Shown piece after piece: positions 1 through 11,509 of a stretch of 64,000 nt of DNA. This DNA comes from Ashinkailepas kermadecensis (taxonomy: Eukaryota; Arthropoda; Thecostraca; Neolepadidae). The notes below the pieces were generated by a model. The model did no database searches. It was not told the origin of the DNA and saw only the letters and a program-made list of their open reading frames with translations. The stretch lies in NCBI GenBank assembly GCA_034440615.1, contig JAOTOM010003819.1, forward strand, positions 62,001 through 126,000, in the 5' to 3' direction. The number at the start of each line of letters is the position of its first letter. Position 1 is the first letter of the stretch. The translations under genes and the position numbers were made by a program.

Positions 1-1819
1 AAACATTTCAAACATTAACAAAATTTGTTCAGGATATGTCCATGATGTGATGCACCGTTGTGTGTCATATCACGCACAACACGTGGCTATATTGAATTAT
101 AGCCTCTCTTAAATTGTCAGATATAGCTCCATGAACCTTTTTACTTTTTGGCTAATAATGTGAGAAGCTGCACAGTATGTCAAATAGAAAGCATATTCCA
201 TGAAGAAATGATCAGCTTGTTTTCGATGCATCCTTTGCCTTGCAGGAGGGCGTATGCTTTTCAATTCATTAAATTTTTATCCTCATTTTAAGAAAATACA
301 TTACACCTAATGTTATGCTATATTTCAATGACATGAATATGTGCACAGGTGTGAAGACGGGTGTCGTCATTTTGCGACTTGTCGAGCATTGGAAGCGATA
401 CATCCAACATCTGACCACCAAGCTCTTGTCTTTGTCGCACTACCTATGCAATTGAGATCAGCGGTTTGGCATAAATATGCCGCCACACCCTCGCACTGTG
501 TGAAAGTCTGAATACTCGATGGAGTCATGGATCAAGAAGAATATCAGGTGTGCATGGTGTATTCACCATGCATACCTGCATGCATACCACCATGCATACC
601 ACCTTCGGACTGAATACTACATTAATATTTAAGTGAAGAAAAGGATAGGACAGTATGCTGGACAGCAAATGGCTTGTCTGTCTTGGCTTATTGGCTTAAT
701 GGCTTGTCTGGCTTATTTGGCTTGTCTGTCTTGACACCCGATGGTTGTCCATTTATTACATCAATATTGCAACCGATTCAGAAGGTGTCAGTGTTGGATT
801 TTCAGTTCTCAGTCTTGGACTCAGAGTGTATAATTTTTGGGCTAGCCAAAATATGGAGTGTATAACCTTGAGAAGCACCAAATAATGTAGGGTATAATTT
901 TGGGATTTACCAAAATATGGTGTATACCCTAGAAACACTAAGTAATGGAGAGTACACATTTCCTAAAATTTAGTGGATGCTTCCTGGGATGAAAAATAAA
1001 ACACCCTCCAATTATTTTATACTATGTTGCCTAACTCAAAGCCTTTTGGGCATTATTTTGCTCACAACCTGAAAAGTAAGCATTTGCACAGAAAACAAGT
1101 GGTTCCATCATCTAAGTCACCTTCATAAACATGGTACTTCAAAAAACCTACCAGCCCATAATTTTGCTGTGGTGCTGTTAGCAGCAGTGCCAAGAATCTT
1201 GGCAAGATTTGTCCACAGCATAGCTGAGAAGTTTGGGTATTATTGCAGTATAAACTAACAACAAGGCAAGTTTTATACACATTTTACTCGTATTATTATG
1301 CTTTAAGGTGGCAACAAGACAAGTTTTTATACACATTTTCCTCCATGAAGCAAGCAAATGAGTTAGGTTTCGTTAGGTTAGGTTAGTTCAGTTTTTGAAG
1401 TTGGAAAATTTTTGGATTCTTTTAAGAATTGAAGTTATTTTTTTCCTTCAAAAGCAGCTAATGTTAGGTCAGGTTAGGTTTGGTTAGGTTTTTAAATTGT
1501 GAAAAATTTTCAAAGAACAAATTTCTTTGCAGTTTTCTTTTTTATATTTTTTTCTCCAAGGGGAGGTTATGTTAGGTTATGTTGCATATATTTTATTTTT
1601 TAAACATTTATTTTTATGCTATGCTACATAACTCATAGCCCATTCTTGGTGTTATTTTGCTCACAATCTGAAAAGTAAGCATTTGCACAAAAATAGTGCT
1701 CCCATCATCTTAGTCACATTGGTAAACATTGCATTTCAATGAAAATGCCGAGATTTCATAAAACACCTTAAAACACAAATTTACATATTTTACCTCCATG
1801 AAGCATACAAAGAATGGGT
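1..1819. other. AT-rich non-coding stretch, no gene seen
   Basis: No reading frame here looks like a conserved protein. There are short TTAGG/GTTAGG words around 1360-1392 and again near 1455-1490 and 1565-1580, similar to the arthropod telomere word but degenerate and interspersed. A loosely repeated block (about 1040-1330 and 1615-1800) shares phrases such as 'catttgcacaraaa' and 'ttacctccatgaagca', so it is probably an old duplicated repeat. Confidence 0.5.
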
Positions 1820-1827
1820 AAAGTTTG

Positions 1828-2170
1828 GGTAATCTTTACCTTTCGGCCGACACATACTGCCAAGGTTAGTGATTTGTAAAGCGGTGTACCGTGGGGAACA
1901 GTGACGTCACAGGAGTCAGGGAAGTGACGTCACAGGAGTCGGGTGTCGGTAAAGATTACCACGTAACCTGGACTAAGATAATGTAGCATAATATACAAAA
2001 TGTATCATAGCATAATATAATCTAACCTAACCTAACCTAGCCTAACCGGGAAAACAATCCTCCGAAGACAATTTTTCGCCATGTCATGAAATATATGCGA
2101 CATTGTATAGGCAACTCTTTACAAATCACTAACCTTGGCAGTATGTGTCGGCCGAAAGGTAAAGATTACC
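1828..2170. mobile_element. 343-bp MITE with perfect 54-bp terminal inverted repeats
   Basis: The first 54 bases (1828-1881) are the exact reverse complement of the last 54 (2117-2170); the termini read GGTAATCTTTACC. The element is flanked by the 8-bp direct repeat AAAGTTTG at 1820-1827 and 2171-2178, as expected for a target-site duplication. It has no coding capacity. Internally it holds two copies of GTGACGTCACAGGAGTC (about 1902-1943) and an extra copy of the right terminus, GGTAAAGATTACC, near 1948-1960. Perfect TIRs imply a recent insertion. The 8-bp duplication fits hAT-like (also P or Merlin-like) mobilisation; the superfamily is inferred. Confidence 0.9.
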
Positions 2171-2178
2171 AAAGTTTG

Positions 2179-5100
2179 GTTAGGTTATGTTAGGTTAGGC
2201 TTTGATAGGTTTGATAAAAATGTCGGTAAATTTGTATTAAAAAAGTTATTTTTTTCTTCAAAAACATTTCAGGTTATCATATGTTGGGTCTTTCCTTTTG
2301 AAATTTGAGAAACAAAATTGTTTGGAAATTTTTAGAAAAAATATGTCATGCATGGAAGGTTACGGGAGGTGAAGCTGGCTATGCCCCATCTTCTTTTTTT
2401 ATTGTGAACACTACTTTTTAAGGTATATTAGTAATTACCCAACTTCAAGCCCTTTTTTGGGTGTTATTTTCCTTCGCAAGTGAAAAGCATGCATTTGCAG
2501 AGGAGACGAGTGGTTAAATCATTTTCAGCACATTCATAAACATTGCATTAAAAAACAAAGTCCAAGGAATGAGAAACTACAGCAGATTTTCAGATTACAG
2601 ATTTTCTTGTACTTCGCAACCAGACAAAAACCGAAAGAATGGACCCAACCTTACCTCACCTGATCGAAACGCAATGGAAGGAAGAAGTAAACACCACGCG
2701 GCGGATAAATACGCAATTGTGGTTAATGGTATTTAGTGCGGCGGATATGGACAATTTGCATAGCCGGCGAGGAACTATGACCCAAGGCTATTGAACAGCT
2801 ATGACCTACAGAAAAGGCTAAAAAATATATTGTGATAAAATAAATCCCCCTCGAAAAATTCAAGGAATAATTATTTTCTTCAATTATCTTAAATCTGTAC
2901 TTTAGTATCTTAACTCTGGGCCACCCAGATTAAATCCACACAGTCAAATTTTATTTTTGCGGAGTTGTAGAATATCTGTGTCTGAGTGGCATAAACAGTA
3001 TTTGTGTCACGAATATGTGGCGCTCTGAAACAATGTATGTCATGAAATCAAAAGACACCGAAATTTCTGGTTATCTGGTGGTCTATTTTGCCACAAAGTC
3101 TTAACAGCTTTGAAGAATGTCTTGGACGGATCTGGCTAATTTTCACGCGTAAATATTACCTGATATCTTTCATTTAGATCGGCTGCGATTGCTTCAAAAA
3201 CCCAGAAATACACCTTTTCTCTTCCGTAAGCTGATGTAGAACATCCCAATCTTTCAGGAAGCATTCAAAGGCTAGTTACTAATTGCCTTTCTTCTTAAGG
3301 CCCCGGAGTGGGGGAGTGGTTTAAAAGGTTACCTACTAGTAGTTTTATTGTAGGTATGGTACTTGTGTTGAGGTAGGGGGGTTTGGGTTAATTGTGTGGG
3401 GGGGGGTTGGTGAAATAATTTAAAATTTGGGGAAAAAAAAAAAAAATAATTAATAAAAATATGCAAATCTAGGTAGGTAAGTTTTACCTAGGTGCATCTG
3501 CATCCACATCAACATGCAAGTGCATATGCACCCAGTGGCATACCTACCTAGGGTCTTCATTAATGGGTGGCCCTGTAATGGATGAAGCTTTCTGACTTTG
3601 TTCTTGTTTGGACAGAATTGTTTGATTTTTTTAAATTTTGAAGGCTGCTGAAAACAATCATTTTCAGCAGACAAATGCTTTGGCGTCAAGGGCTAGTCTG
3701 CTTATTTTGGTGTCGGAATACATTATTTTTTACTCCTATGGGTTTGGTGTCACTCCAGTGCACCTAAGCATGTATTCATGCACATTGATTGTGCACTTAT
3801 GAAGTGTTTCAGGATATTGTTGGGTGCACCCATCCCATTTGACACTGAGTACAATTTTGTTGTTTATTTTTGCCTCCCACCTCATAAAAAGCTGCCATGC
3901 CAAAGCATGGCTTGCACCTACTGAGATATTCGGAAAATCATTCCCTTTATGCCTATCTAGTTGCGAGTTGTGTACTGCCTACTCCAGTTCTCTTTCTAGT
4001 TTTGGTCTTGCATTCTTCTGAGCACTTCTGGTCAGGGCATTTTTGTGAATGGAAAGTAAGTGAATGAAGGCATGTATGTTTGTTTATTCACTTGTACTAG
4101 GCAATTACACTTGCACCAGTATACACTTGACTTGCACCATTATATTTGTATATATTCACTGTTATGGTCATATGCATAGTGATCCCAACTTTAGCTTCCA
4201 TTCTGCTGGTATCCTGTCATTCTTCAACTCTAACAGGCATCTCATCTTCTGTTCTTTTCCTTGCATTCTCTTTGAATGTTTCTGCAGCCCTGGTGATCAG
4301 CTGAAATAACAAATGGACATTATTCTCAATAATGTTGCCAAGTTGATGTGTCAAGGACCCAAAATGATTACACAAGATGAAGATTATTATATATTATATA
4401 TTATATATTATATTAGATGAAGAAGATTATAAGATAACTGGTGGATCTCATTCTCACTACTAGTCAAAGATCACCATATAGTCCATTGAGCATGCTGCTC
4501 TGTGGGCTATGTTAACAATTATTATTTGATAGTGACAGAACTAGTTGGGATTTCTTGTTATGCATTAGCTCTTCATCTGGTAGTTTGGCAGCCCAAAGAG
4601 TGGATATTTTTGGGAGTGTATAATTCTTTGGACAGCCAAATGTCTAAAAAAATGGCCATTTTTCCAACACTGGAAGGTGTTCACTTCTATTCGAAGCGTG
4701 TGTGTCAAGATTGGTTGTTTTTTATCTGACTTGAATCCGGTATCGAGTATTGTCTGTGTGCATGTCTCATACTTGAACTCATCGTGCCGAATGGCCGATA
4801 AATTAGCTGGACTTCTAACTAAAATGCATGCACTTCAGCCTAAAGTGAGCCTACTTCCACCTGAGATTGACGTTAAAAAATGCATTAGTATACTGGGCAA
4901 CTGCTAAGTTGTCTGCTACTTCACACCTCGATTGGCAGCTCACACATCGAAAAACTGGTCGCTGTACCAAATGTGTGGAAAGCAGGCAGGGATGCTCCAT
5001 TGACTAGGAGTTGTCCTGTTTGATGTGACGTGGGCCACCAGATGTGGGGTATGGAAGTTCACGGGAGTTGTTCCCCCAGAAGTACCGTGATAGCGTTTAA

Positions 5101-5690
5101 TAGGTTGGGTAATGTAAGTATGTTCACCACAAATGTTTTAAACTGTTGGTCCGATCTGACATATATTTTCCTTTGCTTTATGTCACTTTGGCGGTGGTCT
5201 AAGCTCGTTGCGCAGAGGAACACTTCAGACAAAACAGTCAGCCAAGTTCGCGTTTTTAAGACGTTTTTGGTGGTTTAAGTCAAAATGGCTAATGTCGCTG
5301 TACCCTAAGGCCTGAATATCAATAAATCGAAGTTGCGTTTTCAGCAGACATCGTTGACGTGTTGATGACGTTGATGTGACCTTTGCTACCGATACTATGA
5401 GGTAGGCAGGGCCTTTTTACAGGCCATCCTCCTAACACGCTTCACCTATGCTAATCAAGGGATTTGTATTTTCAACAGGTTCTTATGTAACCACTTGCTA
5501 AATTTCTACTTTGAGGTCTGGGAGTTCAAGCATACCAACTGCCACATTTCGTTAGGATCGGTAGAATACATACATGGACGAGATATACGCATGTGTCGAT
5601 AGGCGGTTAAGACGGAAATTATTCTCCTCTGCTTAGGCATGTAATTATCAGTGACCCAGCTGGTGGAAACACCGCGGCACCGCTACATTG
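2179..5690. other. Non-coding stretch, no gene seen
   Basis: I see no supported gene here. Contents: a degenerate TTAGG-like tract just after the MITE, a G/T-rich low-complexity run at 3300-3430, and an ATATT-type microsatellite near 4386-4425. All open frames are short and show no recognisable motif. Confidence 0.5.
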
Positions 5691-6195
5691 CCGCCGACCG
5701 CGATGTGACTGCATATTGTCAACTATGCTACATGGGGCATTCCACGACGGATCGACCAGGCCCGGCACCCTCATGTCTCAGATTTTAAGCAAAATTGGTG
5801 TATGGGGTTATCTTATGCCCTGAATCCACCCGTGCAAATTTTGCTTCGATCAGGTCAACGGTGCAGGAGTTATAACCTCGAACATTTCTGGAAGGTCACG
5901 CTGCAGGGTCATGCTCGGTGGCCGATAACTAAGTTAATTATGGGTCAAAATATAAGTATGCATACATTTTTGAACTCGCAAAGGTTCAAGGAATCCAATT
6001 CTTGCAATATTGTAATATGTGGTGAATGATAAATGAGTTACCCCATGACCTCAGGTCACGTGACCCCCTGTGACCTTGATGCCCTTGACATTTTTGTTTT
6101 TGAAATTGGCAGAATGGAAGGGCCATGTTTTGGCTTGATATATAGTAAATACAAAATAGGCGTTTTTTTCTATAAATCCTCATTTGGAGAGCGCA
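5690..6195 (-). repeat. Dispersed repeat family R1, copy 1 (inverted)
   Basis: This segment is the reverse complement of the copies at 9957-10480 and 10607-11170. Shared landmarks are the phrase 'gcgctctccaaatgaggatt' and a conserved palindromic core AGGTCACGTGACCT next to a further AGGTCA half-site (5' flank of this copy near 6050-6070). It has no coding capacity. It ends where the LINE fragment starts, so the LINE may have inserted beside it or the boundary may be a truncation point. Confidence 0.75.
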
Positions 6196-7467
6196 AACTT
6201 TTCAGAGACCAGTAAAATCGAGACAATCCTAAGGGCCATAAGCTCAGCAGCACGAGACTCAGTCCCAAAAAGTAACAAACCTAGGAAAAGGCATCTACGC
6301 CATGGTGGACCCCGGACTGTCGTTGGTTGGTTGGTTGGTTATTTGAGTTTTAGGGCGCATGGACCAGGTTTGGTCATTTAGCGCCCATACCCCGGACTGT
6401 CGAAAGGGCAATCGCCGCACGGCGCCGTGCCCACAAACAATTCAAAAGATGCGTGTGCGAAGCACACCTATCAGCATACAGACAATCTCAAAAACACTGC
6501 CGGTACACAATTCGAGCAGCACGCCAAAACTGTTGGCAGTCTTTTGCCCCTCAATTCAATAGGTTCACCCCACCGGCAGAATCTGGAACCTGCTGAAGCT
6601 TTTCAACCTGAAACGCCCATCACCAGGCCCCCTCCCCCAGCTGACGGTGAAAGGACAGCACATCACTGACCCACAACAAGTCGTAGACCACTTTAAGCTA
6701 CACTACACCAGCGTAGTTGGCAACAGCAACTATGACACCACTATAGTAAGCGCTCCAGACGCCCTTGCCTCCAAAGCAAATTTTAGCTCTAGCAATAGAG
6801 AAATCTACAATCAGTCGTTTACTATGCACGAATTACATCTTGCCCTCAGCAAGTGTGGAAACACGTCGGTTGGACTTCCACTACCAGTTTCTTAAACGTC
6901 TTAGCAAAAATTCCTTAACGTACCTACTAGCGGCCATAAATGAACTGTATCAGAGCGGCACCTTTCCCGCATCCTGGTGGGAGAGCGTAGTCATTCCATT
7001 GCCAAAGCCGCACAAAGATCACTTCACCCCAAAAGGTTATAGACACATCTCACGTACTAGCTGTGCTGGCAAGTTGGACGAGCGCATGGTCAACACACGA
7101 TGGAAGCAATTTCTGGAACACAACGACCTGTTCGACGAAGTTCAGTGCGGCTTCCAGCGTCAAAAATCAACTGTAGACAATCTCATTAGATTAGTGCATG
7201 ACATCAAAAGTGGTCTACGCATCAAACACACAACAATAGCTGCCTACTTAGACTCACCGCCGCATTAGACCGAGTACACAAGTCCGCACTGACGCACAAA
7301 CTCCACAAGATAGGCCTACGCGGACACATGGCACACTTCATTATCAACTTCCTCAGAGACAGGACCCTTAAGGTCCGATGCGGCAGTGCCACATCAAACA
7401 CCACAACTCAGGAGCAGGGCCTGGCTCAGGGGAGCGTGCTCTCACCGAGCCTCTTCATCATCATGAC
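6196..7467 (+). pseudogene. Broken non-LTR retrotransposon ORF2: linker and N-terminal half of reverse transcriptase
   Basis: Pieces in shifting frames read as LINE ORF2. First comes the post-endonuclease linker with the phrase PWWTPDC (about 6300-6320), then basic residues. At 6900-7260 a reverse-transcriptase block includes 'SGTFPASWWESVVIPLPKP', 'RHISRTSCAGKLDERMVN' and 'GFQRQKSTVDNLIRLVHD'. Near 7410-7460 there is 'GLAQGSVLSPSLF', the usual motif before the catalytic YxDD. The copy breaks at a poly-C run before YxDD, so the active site is missing. Several frameshifts, an in-frame stop and a nested 66-bp insertion (6323-6388) mark it as dead. Family knowledge: such enzymes perform target-primed reverse transcription. 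The I/Jockey-like clade is inferred from motif style. Confidence 0.85.
6323..6388 (-). mobile_element. 66-bp tail-only LINE/SINE insertion with 14-bp target-site duplication
   Basis: The insert sits inside the LINE linker, between two identical copies of ACCCCGGACTGTCG (6309-6322 and 6389-6402). Removing it and one copy restores the LINE reading, PWWTPDC followed by R. On the minus strand the insert starts ATGGGCGCT, forms a GGCGC/GCGCC hairpin with an inner GACC/GGTC pairing, and ends in an (AACC)n tail. It matches the last ~65 bp of the LINE at 20005-20880. Confidence 0.88.
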
Positions 7468-7785
7468 CCCCCCCCGACGAGGCATCACCTTTCCGTAGTG
7501 AGGGGGATTGTGTGCCCGAGGACCCGGCGGACCAGGCCATCGGTCCAATGATGAGTGGCGAGACTGAGAGTGCCTCAGTCGTCCTTTCATCCATACGCTC
7601 CCATTCCAATGACCATCTCATCTCAACGTCCATGTCCTTCACCTGGCCCTGCAACACCAACTATCCCTACTATGAGCATTGAGCAGGTAGGACAACTTTT
7701 GCAGTCCTACCCACCAGCTCAGTTTTATCGGGGTAGTCGCGTCCCCTCGCCCCCCCCCCCCCCGGGGGTTGACGGAGTCCTGGAG
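7468..7785. other. Unassigned junction sequence between two LINE fragments
   Basis: Starts with a poly-C run and ends at another poly-C run near 7750-7765. One plus-strand frame is open and serine/threonine-rich over about 60 codons, but I do not recognise it. It may be 5' leader of the next LINE fragment or debris of a further mobile element. Confidence 0.3.
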
Positions 7786-8560
7786 GCTGAGGTCCCCGTC
7801 GTACGGTACTGGTTGCGACGGGGGACCAACACGCCTCTTCGGTCCTGGTATCCCGGAGGGGCTATATCGGGCTATATCCCGATATCCTATATCCCGGAGG
7901 GGTTATATCCCGATATCCCGATATCCCGGAGTCCGCAGGGCCCCATACGGGCCAAGCGACATGTTGCCTCAAGCCGAAGGTCTGGGCCCCGGCCCAGCGC
8001 CTGCTGGCCTGGCCGGCAGGGGTCAAGGTGTGGGCGGCGCTGGATCCCGGTCGGGGTCTCTCTCCCGACCGGACGATGGCGTCGCCCGCCCCGTATAGCT
8101 CCCCGGGCGCTTGGCGTCCTCCCGCCCGCGGGATTTAGGCGTCCCCCCCCGGTAGGGCCCCTATGCGGTGGGGCGTCACGAGGAGCAGAACTCATATCAC
8201 ACTTCATGGTATCCTCAAACATAAACAATTCGCCTGCCTCCTCTAGTAGGGGACAGACAAGCCGACACATCAGAAAATCAAGCGTGACGCGTATAGGGAC
8301 CGGCCCCTTGGCTTGTCTTTCCGCTCCTCGTATCCTTGTCATGAGGTCATTGGAAGAGGAAAGGAGTCTTTCGCGGCTTACACCACCGTTTCAGAGAAAG
8401 GAAGCATGCGACAGGCTGGGAGCGGTGCTCAGCACCTAAAATATCACACAAACTATAACGTAAAATTCCCTTAACGTAAATGTCGACTTGCCTGCACCTT
8501 GATCGCAAACACTCGCTTGTATAGACAGACATGTAACGTACTCGCTTTAACACGCGCACT
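7786..8560 (+). mobile_element. LINE 5' end fragment: 5' UTR plus start of ORF1
   Basis: 7790-8190 is a GC-rich leader with a 'gggaccaacacgcctctt' phrase and runs of TATCCCGATATCCCGG. The same leader occurs on the opposite strand at about 35600-35900, directly upstream of the ORF1 of another LINE. From about 8205 an ORF1-like frame follows, ending in 'FQRKEACDRLG', which parallels 'GRKRGCDRLG' in the 35-kb copy. The rest of ORF1 is missing or decayed by about 8560. Assignment rests on similarity between the two copies in this window. Confidence 0.65.
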
Positions 8561-9170
8561 GGAGGGGGGGCGAAATCCGCACACCCCTCCGGTTTTTCGT
8601 AGATAACTACAAATTTTACCGGTGGATATACGCGATTTTCTGCGTACCTGCTTAGAAATGACCGGCGCGTCGTTTAAAGTAAGAAAAATGTAAATCTGCG
8701 GAAAATTTCCAAGTTAGGGGCCGTCAAAGTCAACAAATTTCCTAACGCCAGACCACAAAAATCGGCGCTGATACGCTTCCCGTATATTCGCAAAAGGGAA
8801 GTGTTCTTGCCAACACTAGCGACTTGTTTGATGTGCATTGATATGCTGTATAGTTTCAAGGTCATGTTAGTTCACCGAGGTTAAGTCAGGTCAAGTTCAT
8901 GACAGGTTAATGGAACGAAACCTGATCAACTGGAATGTTGTCATAAATGCACTTCTGTTTGTCATTTGTACTGTTTGTCATTGCGTTTCCATACGTTATT
9001 CATGTACTTCACTCCTTTCTTCGCGAAGCCGATTGCGCCGAGCTGCCCGACGGAGCAGTCGGGCGGGCGACCCGGTTCCGGTAACTGGAACAGGTAACTG
9101 ATCTGATAAAGTGCTGCTATATAGGTGACTTGAACCCTTTACGTAGCACCGGGAACCCTCAACTTTAGCC
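8561..9170. other. Non-coding stretch, no gene seen
   Basis: No conserved frame. 8565-8640 resembles 15505-15600 (both have AATCCG, C-rich and GTTTTTCG phrases), so it is an old dispersed repeat. Confidence 0.4.
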
Positions 9171-9333
9171 GGGGACGAGTGGTCTAGGGGTAAGATGCTC
9201 GTCTCACGATCGAAAGATTGTGGGTTCGAGTCTCACCTGTCGCTACTCTTCGCCAGCGACCAATCGGCGTGAGATATTGGCGACGCTACATGGCTCAACG
9301 GTCGACGTGTCGTAAACCAATAACCAACCAACA
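9171..9333 (+). mobile_element. tRNA-derived SINE, copy 1 (about 163 bp)
   Basis: The head is tRNA-like: A box TGGTCTAGGGG and B box GGTTCGAGTCT at the spacing expected of an internal RNA polymerase III promoter. A body of about 50 bp follows, then a tail GGCGACGCTAC...GTCGACGTGTCG and a final AACCAATAACCAACC. The same architecture occurs on the minus strand at 21229-21390 and 50466-50625. I cannot see a clear target-site duplication for this copy. Being tRNA-derived and repeated, it is a SINE and not a working tRNA gene. Confidence 0.85.
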
Positions 9334-9339
9334 TCAGCT

Positions 9340-9955
9340 TCAGCCCGGATCGTCTCCCAAGCTCGGGGTCTCTTTATCGGCCTGAGGCCCGCCGTCAGCT
9401 CTGAGACCCTCTCCATCAGCGTGAGCCAAAGCCGACCCAGTGGCTCTGCACGTCTGGCCCATGGCCCCATCCGTCGGCTCAGAGACCTTTTACGGCTCAG
9501 CACACTCTCCGTCCGGTCGGAATCTCTTCAAAGGTTTGGGCCTCCTCTATCATGCAAGGGGCCCCCTGTGCGGTTCCGGCCCTCATCGGCCCAAGGGCCC
9601 TTCATGCCGGCTCTGGGCTCTCCCCGACGGTCCGGGTCCTCCAACGGCTAGGGGTCCTCTTCGTCGGCGCAGGGGACCTCTTCGTCAGCGCAGGGGACCT
9701 CCTTAGCGATCCAGGGCCTCCCCTGTCAGGCCGGAGGCCCTCTTTCAACAGCTTCGGCCACTTCCGTCGGCCCAATGGCCCTTTCTGACGACCCGAGATC
9801 CCCTGCGGCAACTAGGGCCTCTCCGTCATTCCAGGGGCCCTCTTTGACGACCCAGGATCTTTTCCGGCAAGCCGGCGGGCCATTATCAAACGCTTGGACC
9901 CTGTCCATCAAGTCAGGGGCCCTTTCTTGGCTTTGGCTCTGCTGACAGCCCGGCC
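9340..9955. repeat. Degenerate GC-rich tandem repeat, ~30-bp period
   Basis: Variations on 'ggggccctcttcgtcggc..' recur about every 25-35 bp, with strong drift between units. Long open frames exist on both strands, which is what a stop-poor GC-rich repeat gives; I do not regard any as a gene. The texture resembles the G/C-rich repeats inside the 7.5-kb element at 23-30.5 kb. Confidence 0.6.
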
Positions 9956-9956
9956 T

Positions 9957-10480
9957 GGCCGAGTTAGAAGTTCAATCCTCGATAATTTTCACATATGATA
10001 ATGTTTGCGCTCTCCAAACGAACATTTGTAGCACAAACGCTATTATTTTTATTTGTTATGTCAAGCAAAAATATGGTCCTTCCATCGTGTCAATTATAAA
10101 AAGTAAAGTTTCACGGGCATCGAGGTCACCGGAGGTCACGTGACCTGAGGTCATTGGGCAACTTTCATTCATTTCTCACATATACAAATATTACCGGAAT
10201 TGGATTCCTTGAAACTTTGCGAGTTCAAAAATGTTTGGACATTTATATTTTAAATGAACATAGTTTGATCGGCCTCCGAGCGTAACCTCGCAGCGTGACC
10301 TTCCAGAAATACCAGAGGCTGTAACTCCTGAACCGTTGACCTAATCGAAATAAAATTTTAGCAGGAGAGTTCAGGGCATAAGATAACTCGATGCATCAAT
10401 CATTTGCTCAAACTCTGAGACATGAGGGTGGACAATCACCCATTTGCCTGGTCGATTTGTCCTAGAATTCGATGTCCCCG
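9957..10480 (+). repeat. Dispersed repeat family R1, copy 2
   Basis: Begins 'ggccgagttagaagttcaat' and aligns by eye over its whole length with 10607-11170. It retains the core AGGTCACGTGACCT at about 10134-10147, followed by GAGGTCA. At the place where copy 3 carries a 57-bp insert this copy has none, so it serves as the empty-site comparison. Confidence 0.8.
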
Positions 10481-10606
10481 TTATTGTTCGTTAAATGTAT
10501 GAATATTATACAGCTTTGTGCATTACTATTTTTTAAAAACGTCCATCATCCACACAATGTCAGAGAATGCGTTGGTATATGTTATCAAACTGCATTTCGA
10601 TATTGG

Positions 10607-11170
10607 ACGGCCGAGTTAGTAGCTCAATCCTCGAAACACTTCAAATATGGTAAATTTTGCGCTCTCCAAATGAGGATTTATAGAAAAACGCCCATTTTTT
10701 ATTTCCTATATATCAAGCCAAGACGTGGTCCTTCCATTCTGTCAATTAAAAAAACCAAAATTTAACGGGCATCGAGGTCACCGAGGTCACGTGACCTGCG
10801 GTCATGGGGTAACTTTTATTACTCATCACATAGTACAAATACTGCCAGAATTGGATTCCTTGAATCTTTGCCAGTTCAAAAATGTCTGGATATTTATATT
10901 TTAACTTAGTTATCGGCCACCGAACATGACCTTGCAACGTGACCTTTCAGACATTCTCGAGGCTACAACTCTTGAACCGTTGATCTGATAGAAGTAAAAT
11001 TTGCGCAGGTGGATTCAGGGCATAAGATAACCCTATACACCAATTTTGGGCGCTGAATGACCGACGCAGTCGATGCGCCCCTAAACTCCAATAACTAACT
11101 AACTAACCAATTTTGTGGACAATCACCCCTTTGCCTGGTCGATTTGTCGTGGAACTGGCCGCATGACATA
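10607..11170 (+). repeat. Dispersed repeat family R1, copy 3 (with nested insert)
   Basis: Starts 'ggccgagttagtagctcaat' and carries the palindromic core AGGTCACGTGACCT near 10790. Its distal part is interrupted by a tail-only insertion at 11049-11105. Copies 2 and 3 are direct repeats; copy 1 is inverted. The family's class is unknown to me. Confidence 0.8.
11049..11105 (+). mobile_element. 57-bp tail-only LINE/SINE insertion with 10-bp target-site duplication
   Basis: Flanked by ACCAATTTTG at 11039-11048 and 11106-11115. The insert reads GGCGCTGAATGACC, then a hairpin closed by GATGCGCC, then CCTAAAC and an (AACT)n tail. It corresponds to the LINE end at 20814-20880 with the ORF2 stop (here TGA) inside the hairpin. 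The matching part of repeat R1 copy 2 lacks the insert. Confidence 0.85.
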
Positions 11171-11328
11171 TGCAGTCGATGCGCCCCCAAGCTACAATAG
11201 TATTGTCAACTACCATGGAAAAGCTTTGGAATCCAGCACACGTCAACCTGCATCATTGTGACACCTAGCACGACTGGTGTTACCGAAATCCCACTGCCAA
11301 TTGTAACACGAGTTTCCGCTATTTTCAG

Positions 11329-11509
11329 GAGAGCGCCAACCCCAAGGAGCTGACGCACAATCCGTACGTGATCCCCAAGGAGCTGTGGTTTATAGTGGAC
11401 CAGCTGCAGAAGGAGGGCGTCGGCCGGGACCTGTTCGTGCAGAGCGGGTTGCCGTCCGAGGTGCAGCTGATCAGGGAGGCGTTAGACACGACGCTGCCCG
11501 AGACGCTAC
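11329..11509 (+). CDS. OCRL/INPP5B-like gene, first visible exon
   Basis: Acceptor 'gctattttcag' precedes GAG AGC GCC AAC; donor GTATCC follows CTA C. Length 181 nt, ends in phase 1. Codes for the start of the RhoGAP-like domain (PKELWFIVDQL...LPSEVQLIREALDTTL). Confidence 0.88.

Noticed and set aside
1360..2050. Telomeric array
   Set aside because: TTAGG-like words are few and degenerate; there is no continuous telomere repeat.
9171..9245. Functional tRNA gene
   Set aside because: Three copies share a non-tRNA body and (AACC)n tail, one with a 15-bp target duplication; this is a SINE head.
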